Positions 55,728 to 64,000 of a stretch of 64,000 bases of DNA are shown one piece after another; positions within the stretch are counted from its first letter, which is position 1, and each line of letters begins with the position of its first letter. Where the stretch lies: the NCBI GenBank assembly GCA_028554795.2, contig CM068839.1:43087117-43151116 (forward strand). Reading direction: 5' to 3'. This DNA is from Sinohyriopsis cumingii. Its lineage: Eukaryota > Mollusca > Bivalvia > Unionida > Unionidae. The notes under the pieces are model-generated. The model saw only the letters and a program-made list of their open reading frames with translations, ran no database searches and was not told the DNA's origin. A program made the translations under genes and the position numbers.

Positions 55728-56053
55728 GTGTAAAAGCATTACTTATGGCCTATCCACTTGTAGTTTCTGTGTAAAAGCATTACTTATGGCCTATCCACTT
55801 GTGGTTTCTGTGTAAAAGCATTACTTATGGCCTATCCACTTGTGGTTTCTGTGTAAAAGCATTACTTATGGCCTATCCACTTGTAGTTTCTGTGTAAAAG
55901 CATTACTTATGGCCTATCCACTTGTGGTTTCTGTGTAAAAGCATTACTTATGGCCTATCCACTTGTGGTTTCTGTGTAAAAGCATTACTTATGGCCTATC
56001 CACTTGTGGTTTCTGTGTAAAAGCATTACTTATGGCCTATCCACTTGTGGTTT
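55728..56053. repeat. 41-bp minisatellite, about eight near-identical units
   Basis: The unit 'cttatggcctatccacttgt' plus 'ggtttctgtgtaaaagcatta' is spaced exactly 41 bp. Units differ almost only at one A/G site (gtagttt or gtggttt), so the expansion is recent. Confidence 0.97.
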
Positions 56054-57240
56054 ATAAAATTTAAGTGAATTAATTCTATATTTGTAAGCTTGACTAATGT
56101 TTTAAGTAGTATCAAATAACATAGAACACATACCAGTAAGACACCCCCCAAAAAACGGGGACTGTGTTATATTATAATCAGTATTATAACAAAGTGAGTT
56201 ATAGCAATGTTCCCATGAATGCAGTAATGCTGACAATTCAAAACTCGATCAGTCAAATATACTCTTCATCAGTGAAGCAACTTGCTTAATCCCGGTGTAA
56301 AACTCTCTCATCTGCTACCTTGAAAAATGTAACACCAAAAACTTGACACAAGTACTTTTAGGCCACTATCACTTGAAATTTATGAGATTTGACTGTTATA
56401 GTAAACACTTTTGATACTAACAATGAAATTTATGCAACTGTGTCACATATTCTTAAATTAAGTTTTTCTCACAATGAAAAAAAGTCTGCAATTGCTAAAA
56501 AAAAAGTGAGATTGGAAAGAAAAATACCCACCACAAAACTGCAGAATAAGTAAATACATGTATTCATAAAGTGAATGTATATCTATATTGTGTGTGCATT
56601 TAACTTTTGTCCACAACTGCAGGTTGCAAGGGTCATTTGTTAACAACTTACTGCATTGCAAAATTTTGTCCATGACTGCCCTTGGAGTGTTTTAGAAAGA
56701 GAACTTCTTACTGAATTTGATGGAAAAATGATCAAAATCCTGGGCATCTTATTGTGTCTTAGTTTTATATATATGGTGTGTGCTCAACAAAATAAATCAT
56801 AATTTAACATCAGTCTGGTGTAATCACTTTTAGTTAAGTTTAGCTATAATTTGTGAGGAATTATTTATTTAAAAATTATTCACTAGAGTTACCAAGGGTT
56901 CAATGACATTCTGGATTAGTTCCTATTTTTGGATTATTTGAATTCATTCAAGGACATTCTGGATTTATATCATTGTGATATATAAGACTAGTAGCAAATC
57001 AACATACCTAATGCTGGAATTTATTTGGAACACTCCATAATTTTTGACTTGTAACAGAACTATTAGGATTATTCAGGATTTGATTCCCAATACCTATGTT
57101 CCTTTTACAGTTTCATTTTCTATCTAGAGAAATAAATTATATTTTTCTTTTACTTGTTGGTTTTGTTTTTCTTGTACTTATTTTAAGACCAGAGAGTTGT
57201 AACAAAATACATTATATAAAGACCTGTATGTTATATATAT
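56054..57240. other. Intron sequence, nothing recognised
   Basis: 'attctggatta/attctggattt' phrases recur near 56910-57080 as a weak local repeat. No exon seen. Confidence 0.45.
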
Positions 57241-57272
57241 ATACATACACACACACACACACATACACACAA
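57230..57272. repeat. (TA)n(CA)n microsatellite
   Basis: A short TA run followed by an AC run with single interruptions. Confidence 0.9.
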
Positions 57273-57318
57273 GTCAAAGAGGGAAGAAAAGTACATTTTT
57301 AAATTACCATGCACATAC

Positions 57319-57354
57319 CTTTGTCGTGAATGACAGGTAACACAGGCTGTGGAG
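57319..57354 (-). CDS. Host gene, 36-bp micro-exon (first one found)
   Basis: The acceptor 'tcttttcctactag' precedes 57354 and the donor 'GACAAAG|gtatgt' ends at 57319, phase 1 at both ends. It encodes PQPVLPVIHDK. The joined codon with exon 2 gives Glu (KEEDSSN). Upstream exons must exist, because this exon starts inside a codon, but I could not find them. Confidence 0.65.
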
Positions 57355-57524
57355 CTAGTAGGAAAAGAAAATAAAGAATAGACATTACATCATGCACATC
57401 ATGCAAGCGTGAGCAATAGATGTGATAAAAGGAGACTTATAAAGACACAAAAAAAACCTCAAAATGTTTAAAAATAGACACAATGAGCTATTTTAGCATA
57501 CTAGTTCAAGTTCATTTCTAAAGC

Positions 57525-57734
57525 ACCATATGTACTCACTTATGAGTGCAACTGCAAACAGCACAGACCCAGATCTGCCATTCCATAAGTGCCAGCAGAT
57601 CTGGGTCTGTGTAGTATGTTAGGAGTGATCAGCAGAAGAAACAAAATGGACCCTGATCTGCAAGCATATTATGTGATGGCAGATTAGGATTTTTGTTATC
57701 TGAAGTTGGACTCAACTTAAAAGTGAGTATATAC
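57525..57734. mobile_element. Palindromic MITE, family P, copy H
   Basis: 'accatatgtactcacttatg', 'aactgcaaacagcacagacc', 'cagatctgggtctgtgtagt' and 'cttaaaagtgagtatatac'. A good copy, close to the consensus. Confidence 0.85.
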
Positions 57735-60147
57735 ACTGAATGGAATAATCTATTTCAATCAGCTGTCTGATCTAGGTAGCATGTTGCTTCCAAATACAAC
57801 ACAAAAAAATTTCAGTCACAGCACATGAAAACAGCCAACATTCTCTCCACTGTGCTTTTTACAAATGCACACAACTTCACCTCATACCCATTCCTCTTTC
57901 AAAAGTACTTAATAACTAGAGTGGAACCATGGTTACTGTGACCTTGACTTCTGACCATTTGACCTCCAAATCTATAGGCTTCTTCCTCATCCCAAGTGAA
58001 AGCAATCCACAAAGCTTGGTAATGTTAGATGGTGGAGAACATGTCCAATATGCTGGTTTAGATATAATTGGTTTGAGGTCTGGCGGAAACATCAAGCAAA
58101 TTATTGGAAAGTGACAGTGAAAAGGCAAGAGCTATGCTCTGTCAACTGCCAGGTTAATTATGAATGGGCTGTTAACATTTGCTTGTGCTGCACTGACCCC
58201 CTTGTCAATGTATTGTAATGTAATATACATTTATGAAGAACATTGTACTGGAATTGTCTTAGGTTGATTACATGTTCAACAGGTGCCTTGAAAGTAACAG
58301 GCAATTGCTGGATGCCTCTCCACAATTTAAACTTGTGAAATACTTTTCATTTCAAGGTACATGTACAACACCCCACATCCAAGTGTTAGCCACTGATTAA
58401 GCCTTATAATATGACATTACATCATCTTACCACACCACCAATTCATCCCTTAATGGTCATTATCAAACCCCACTGCAAAACTGGCAATATATACCTAAAA
58501 TAATTCAAGATCATCAAGTTGTACATACACTAAAATTTAATAAATTATCGTTATATATGCATAGACAATGAATCATGTCGTGCTGTTACCAATTTGTTTT
58601 CAAAGGGAATAAAGCTCAAGAAACAATACAGAAAAGGGATAAAATACTCTAGATAAAAAAAAAATTTGCAATAGATACGTTTTTACTTAATTCTCATTCA
58701 CAAATTCATATATGCACTGTTAGATATAACAGCAATAAAAATTTGCAAGAATTTTCAAACTCCAAAGTGTGAATGCAATCTACTTAAATCAGCGAAGAAA
58801 ACTGATCAACTCCGTCTAATGTACATGTTCGAAACACAGATCACTAATATTAAACTTTTGCTAGAAATTCCATGTTTTTACATTGAACAAAAAGAAATAA
58901 TTTCTGAGAGTGTAAACAAAATATGATGGACACATCAACAGATAATTATCATTCTGCCTGTGTTTTTTGTGTGTGTTTAAGATTCAGGAGTGCATTGCCA
59001 GCACCATAGCAAAATAAATGATGCAACTGTTTGGATGATACAATTAAAACCTGCCATTCTAAATATTACGTTACATGTTCTCAAGGGGCATAACTCCATC
59101 CAAAAGTGGAGCAGATAAGACTAAGGAATAGGAATAAGAGGGTGTATGACACAGTCATACAAAATTGCATCAAAAATGATGAATGGTTCTTGATGCCAGC
59201 CACAAGCAACATCCCATGTGAAGATACCAAAATAATCATCAAGGGGAATAACTCTATCATACTTGAGTAGACAAGACAAAATCCATAAAGACACATCTGG
59301 GACCATCAGACATTGTACAGTGTATTAAAATAAGTCAAATGGTTCCTGATCTATGGTGGCTACAAGGATCTGCTCTAGTGGAGATAAATAATTGATGGAA
59401 AAGAGTCAAAAACTCCATCAAAATTGAATCTGAAAAGATGAATCCTGTAAAAACCACACCTACCTGTAACAGGAAATAGCATGCAATTATGTGTACAGGT
59501 TACAGAGATTTGGTGGTAACAAAAAGCGTGAATATACAGATAGATGAATGGATCAAAAAGGTGATTACTGTTTATCCCACACCTTGATGTGGAGCCCTAA
59601 ATATAATTTTAATATATGTTGTGAAAAATGGAGATTTGGGTAACTAACATAGTGTATCTATCTATCAAGACAAGTGCACCTAGTGGGCAAGTAGATTGCA
59701 TTGAATTTAGGAATGGTCTTATTATGGGTTAAACTTCCTTTAATAAAAAAGCAAACATTTTGTAAAAGTGAGGATGGTCTCATTGACCAATAGGGGCGTA
59801 TCATAGAGAAAAAATATAAATTTTAAACAAATAATCTTACAAGAAATTTTATTATATATAAACATACAAACCTAAGGTGAAGTAATGGAAATCAAGCATT
59901 GCTAACTCTACTGATTTACTGATTTTCCATATTAATGGTTTTTGTCAATCATGCAAAATCATCTTTATGAAGTATGCATCGAGAAATTTAAAACATTTCA
60001 ATCAGAATAAGAATAAAGCACTCTTTATCTTATTTAAAAAAATTCTCTTTGAAATAATAACATGAAAATGATCTGAACAATGTTAAAGTCAAATAAAAAA
60101 AAATAATAAATTAAAAATTATGGCAATAAAAATTAGACTCTACAACA
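57735..60147. repeat. Dispersed degenerate repeats, no gene seen
   Basis: About 57920-58130 contains 'gtgaccttgacttctgacca' and 'gacctccaaatctataggct'; about 59080-59300 contains 'caaggggcataactccatcc' and a related 'caaggggaataactctatca' about 155 bp apart. These are old dispersed units I associate with mollusc genomes. The short open frames across them are not genes. Confidence 0.45.
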
Positions 60148-60342
60148 TTATTCTGGAGTGTCATTAGAAGTCACTGATTTTCCCCCTACTACTCTGATTT
60201 CTAAATTACTTGCTACTTTTATTGGAGCTGTTGATTCTGATAATACTCCAACCCAAAACTTTTCAAATTTCCTACTTTTAAAATTTAACACACCAATGAT
60301 CTTTGCAAGAGCTAACAACATCAATGTATTTGGTAACAAGAT
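60148..60342 (-). CDS. Candidate terminal exon of an unidentified gene
   Basis: A strong acceptor 'aaaggttttttcag' precedes 60342 and a 64-codon frame runs to a stop at 60148. The translation has natural composition: a hydrophobic start (ILLPNTLMLLALAKIIGVLN), then 'FKSRKFEKFWVGVLSES' and 'IKVASNLEIRVVGGKS'. If real it is the last exon of a gene whose other exons lie beyond the window or in 60.4-64 kb. It cannot join the host gene described above except as an alternative ending. Family not recognised. Confidence 0.35.
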   Translation of the reverse strand: MLLPNTLMLLALAKIIGVLNFKSRKFEKFWVGVLSESTAPIKVASNLEIRVVGGKSVTSNDTPE

Positions 60343-61149
60343 CTGAAAAAACCTTTCGTCCAACAAAACCAATTTGTATTGCCAAGATAAAACATGCATG
60401 AACTTTCATTTGCCAATTAACACAATCAAGCACGCAATTAAAATAAATGTAGGTTATACAATAATAATAACAATAATGGTGTTGATGTTGGTGATGATAA
60501 TTATATGATTTACACTATAATTACAATAAAATGGCCATGATAAATCAATTTTATTTCAAATAGAACATTTTCACACATCCCAAAATATGCAAAACATTTA
60601 CCTTTTTCTGTAAGTAAGTTATATAGAAAAGTAAACTTCTAAGATATAAAGGTAAAAGCTGAAGTAGAAAAAAATTATGAAGAAAAACCTTTCCAAATAA
60701 ACATAAACTGATAAATGAACATCTACCAACTCGCATATTTACTCCATACATCTTATTAAATTTTAAGAAGATCTGTATGCAATTTTTAATAGTTGTTTCC
60801 AGTAGAATTGAATATGTAATGTGTGCTACTTCCCTGGCACACTATGGCAAATCCTAACACTTTAAAAAAAAAATTATATGCCCTACCCCACCCTGCTTGA
60901 CCATGACCAAGGGGTTGTAAACCCATATGTGATATATTTTGTGTCCTTGTCCAATAACTGTGTTTAAAATCTGGATAAAATATATTTAAGAAAAATGTCA
61001 GTGTAACTTCAATTTTTTTATATTTGACCTTTGACCCATCCAAAGGACACCAGAAGAGGGGAGATGAAAACAACAGTCCTCAAAAGGTCTGACCTTCTAC
61101 CAGCTGAAAATACTTTCCAGGAATTTAAGATAACACAACTTCTTTCTCT
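60343..61149. other. No gene seen
   Basis: Short GATGTTGGTGATG-like and ATAATA runs lie near 60460. From about 60890, 'cttgaccatgaccaaggggttgt' and 'tgacctttgacccatccaaa' belong to old dispersed repeats. Confidence 0.4.
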
Positions 61150-62000
61150 AAATTGCTAAGTGTTTATACTATCTCTGTAATTCTTGAGCGAAAAGATTTT
61201 CATATAAGCCATTGTAGCAGCCACGCTGGATGTAAGGTTAGTAGCATTTTCATTTAGAACAAACTGTACACCATCAGAAAACTTGGCGGTGAAAACCTCA
61301 TGTTGATATGACAATCCTTTCATGGGAGTTAGTGACAAGATTTTCATTATGTTCCTTGAGGCAGCCATATTTTGAAGGTCATTCAGAACAAACTTGATAT
61401 TATTAACTAATCTTTAGGTATAAAGCCCATATGATATGACTTAACATTGAGAGGTAACACTATCAAGATTTTTAAGATGGTTGCCTTGGTGGCCATACTG
61501 GATCACAGACATGTACAATTTTCATTTGGTACAAACTAAATGTCATATGAAGTCTTCTGCTGAAAACCAAATGCTGATGACTTTCCATTCAGAAGAGGTA
61601 GCAATAGCAAGATTTTGAAGATCGCTTCTGTGGTGGCCACTTTCTGTTCAGAAGGTGTAGCCATAACAAGATTTTCAAGATGACCATCATGACAGCCATA
61701 TTGGATGTCCAAGTGAAACCGTTTTCACTGAAGGCCAACCAAACAGCAAAAGTTTTCTGGTGAAAAATCCATGTCAGTCTAAATTTCCATTCAGGATGAG
61801 TAGCAACATCATCTTCAAGATGGTTGATGTGGCAGCTATATCAGATATCTTATTGGAACCGTTTTCATTTATGACATCGTAAGATGTTTCTCAGTGAAAA
61901 CCCAATGCTGACATGACCATGAAATGAGGAATAGTAGCAACAACAACACACTGGATGTCTCAACAACATTTTCCTTTAAGAAATATGGACCTTGTGATGA
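61150..62000. repeat. Degenerate about 155-bp satellite, left block
   Basis: Each unit has 'aacaagattttcaagatgg', 'ccatattggatgtcag', 'ttttcatttagaacaaact' and 'ttctggtgaaaacc.atg'. Five to six units are diverged by perhaps 20-30%. Open frames here are translations of the repeat. Confidence 0.8.
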
Positions 62001-62985
62001 ATGTGTACCATAAACACCTGCTTATAAGTTAACCTTTTTCAACTAAAACATTTATTAATGCAGAAGAGGGATCATCTTATGAACAAAATAAACATTTTTT
62101 GTCCTAAAATTCTGACCTTACTTCCTTAGCTTGTAATGGAAAACTTTCATTGTTTTCTTAATTCACAATGTCTTGATAGAGCTGCTAATAAGATAAATAC
62201 AACCATTATCCTTTAGCATATAAAAGCAACACTTCTTCATTTTTCCCAGTGGACAATCATTTGATTGTGCCATCAATTTGATACTTGTTCAGTGCCGTGA
62301 TGAATCCCTTTGATTGTACTGTGCAACTGACAGCTGGTTTAGCTGTGTGATCCTTTGATGAGATTTTAAAGAGTTTTGATCAAAGTGTCTCTTATAGAGA
62401 CCAATCTCAACCTATACATAAATAACGGCCAAAGTTTATGAATAGCCAATGTTCTGTCAATTAAGGTGTACACTGTCACTTAGATATCATACATTGTGAA
62501 TTGCTAAACTTGGGTACTTTCACTAATATTGGGAAAAGAAAACATAATGGATAGGATAAAGCATAAGTGTATGTGTGTGATTTGGATTTTTAAAGTAGCT
62601 TTAACAATTTTTCAGTCACATTGCTATGATGTCTGCAGTGTGGCAGTTTATAGTGATGTCTAGCACTGGGGCGTCATGCCGCAGACAAGTAGCATGACAT
62701 CCCATCCAGTCACATTATCCTGACACCAGGCCGACCAGTCCTAACACTAGCCTCTTAACGTTGAGTGCCAAGTGAGGCAGCTGTAATACCATTTTTGTAA
62801 GTCTTTGGTATGACGCGGCCAGGGATCGAACCCATGACCTCCCACATCTGTGGCTGATGCTCTAACCACTAGACCACTGGAGCGGTCAAGCATTTAAGTT
62901 GAAAGTTAAAGACTTTGCAGAGAAAAACAACAATCGAACTGCAAAATGTGAATTGAGTGTGCTGGAAAAACAGACACCACAAGAA
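62001..62985. other. Unique-looking spacer with a SINE splitting the satellite
   Basis: The satellite pattern is absent here. Apart from the SINE at about 62640-62889 nothing is recognised. Confidence 0.5.
62640..62889 (-). mobile_element. tRNA-derived SINE, family 4
   Basis: On the minus strand it begins 'ctccagtggtctagtggtta' (A-box TGGTCTAGTGGTTAGAG), then 'GGTTCGATCCCTGG' (B box), about 60 bp apart in a tRNA-like layout, followed by a conserved-looking body ('cgcgtcataccaaagactta', 'gtgctagacatcactataaa'). The A and B boxes are nearly perfect, so the copy may be fairly young. Confidence 0.8.
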
Positions 62986-63780
62986 CTCTTCTGATGAAAA
63001 CCCATGTCAAAATGACTTTCTATTTCAGAGGAGTAGCCATAACAAGATTTTCAAGATGGCCACCATGGTGGCCATATTGGATGTCAGATCAGTATCATTT
63101 TAATTTAGGCCCAACAATATATTATAGGAAGCCTTCTGCTGAAAAATCCATGTTAATATGACTTTCTATTTTGGAACAACAACAACATTTTCAATGTGGC
63201 AGCCATGAAGACCATACTGGATATAAGTTGCACGCCTATTCTGTTTAGGACCAACAAGACATCATAAGAAGTCTTCTGGTGAAAGAAAATTATCAATATC
63301 ACCAGCCCTCATGGAGATGTAGTAACAAGTCTTTCTTTGCTAATCTAACTATTCATTCAGGACAAGTAAAGACAACAAAACTTTCAAGATGGACACTGTG
63401 GTGGTCCTACTGGATGTCAGAATGGCACCATTTCCAATTGGAACAAACTAGATCTCAGAAGAAGTCTTTAAGTAAAAACTCCATGTTGATATGACCATCG
63501 ATTTAGGAACAAGTAATAATAACAACATTCTGAAGATTGCTGCAGATGTAGCCATATTGGATGTGTGAGTGGCACCATTTTCAGTGAGAACCAACCAGAC
63601 AGCATAACAAGTTTTCTGGTGAAAACCTCGTCTTGATATGACTTTATGTTCAGGAGGAGTAACAATAACAAGATTTTCAAGATGGAAGCTGTGGAAGCCA
63701 TACTTGACATCAGATCAGCATAATTCTTATTTTGGACCAACTAGACTTCATGATAAATCCTTCAGTGAAAACCTATGGCT
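62986..63780. repeat. Degenerate about 155-bp satellite, right block
   Basis: Continues the units of 61150-62000 with phrases such as 'agatggccaccatggtggcc' and 'catattggatgtcag'. About five units. Confidence 0.8.
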
Positions 63781-64000
63781 TTGACAAGACAGAACTTCTT
63801 GTACTTCAGGGTACAAATGACACAGACAAGAAGGAATTCCCAGTAGATATGGGTAAAAACTGACACATACACAACAAAACTCTTGGTATATCAGGGTACA
63901 AACTGTTGTTTATCTATATTATGTGTATTATTTTCATAATCATAGTTTGTGAGGGAAGTTCACTTAATATTTTGAATATTAATTTTCTATATGATTTTAT

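Noticed and set aside
61156-61368. 70-codon minus-strand frame (MAASRNIMKIL..)
   Set aside because: Lies within the degenerate satellite; other units give similar frames.
62800-62890. Possible tRNA gene
   Set aside because: A and B boxes are good, but the sequence continues into a SINE body and lacks a closed acceptor stem.

Overview
The window looks like metazoan, most likely molluscan (bivalve or gastropod), nuclear DNA. It is AT-rich and has large introns full of tRNA-derived SINEs, palindromic MITEs, minisatellites and degenerate dispersed repeats, some carrying a 'caaggggcataactcc'-type motif that I associate with molluscs. The phylum is an inference; no species can be named.

Host gene. 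One gene is supported on the minus strand. Eight exons (57354-57319, 52498-52222, 40624-40278, 38636-38464, 34526-34118, 32816-32724, 26801-26241 and 12108-11852) have good splice sites, and all seven junctions agree in codon phase. Together they give 2,153 nt, about 716 residues, of a low-complexity protein rich in Lys, Glu, Pro and Ser and ending at a stop. The 5' end lies upstream of 57354 and was not found. The family is not recognised; a short stretch resembling the capping-protein-binding CPI motif hints at an actin-linked scaffold. A second, weaker candidate is a 64-codon terminal exon at 60342-60148 (minus), perhaps the end of a neighbouring gene.

Virus-like element. The 14.1-kb intron between the last two exons holds a 10.56-kb Polinton/adintovirus-like fossil (15472-26030). 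It has 236-bp terminal inverted repeats and CAATG target duplications. Recognisable parts are a protein-primed-type DNA polymerase B with an SF1 helicase in the same open frame, an HNH-like Cys/His domain, a Polinton-type integrase, a parvovirus-like phospholipase A2 domain, an A32-type packaging ATPase, a homing-type HNH/NUMOD endonuclease, a small Cys-rich protein and several unknown small proteins. No complete major capsid protein or protease was recognised. It looks broken, with several breaks. Each terminal repeat is itself an interrupted palindrome.

Layout. 1-11.8 kb: 3' flank with SINEs, a foldback element, a 33-bp minisatellite, two copies of a palindromic MITE and an old duplication. 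11.85-26.8 kb: last two exons and the intron with a pogo-like element, a 58-bp minisatellite and the Polinton-like element. 26.8-40.6 kb: exons separated by minisatellites and nested hAT-like elements. 40.6-57.4 kb: repeat-rich introns with six MITE copies, SINEs, a Penelope-like relic and several tandem arrays. 57.4-64 kb: upstream region with a candidate exon and a degenerate 155-bp satellite.

No tRNA or rRNA genes, CRISPR arrays or bacterial genes were seen.
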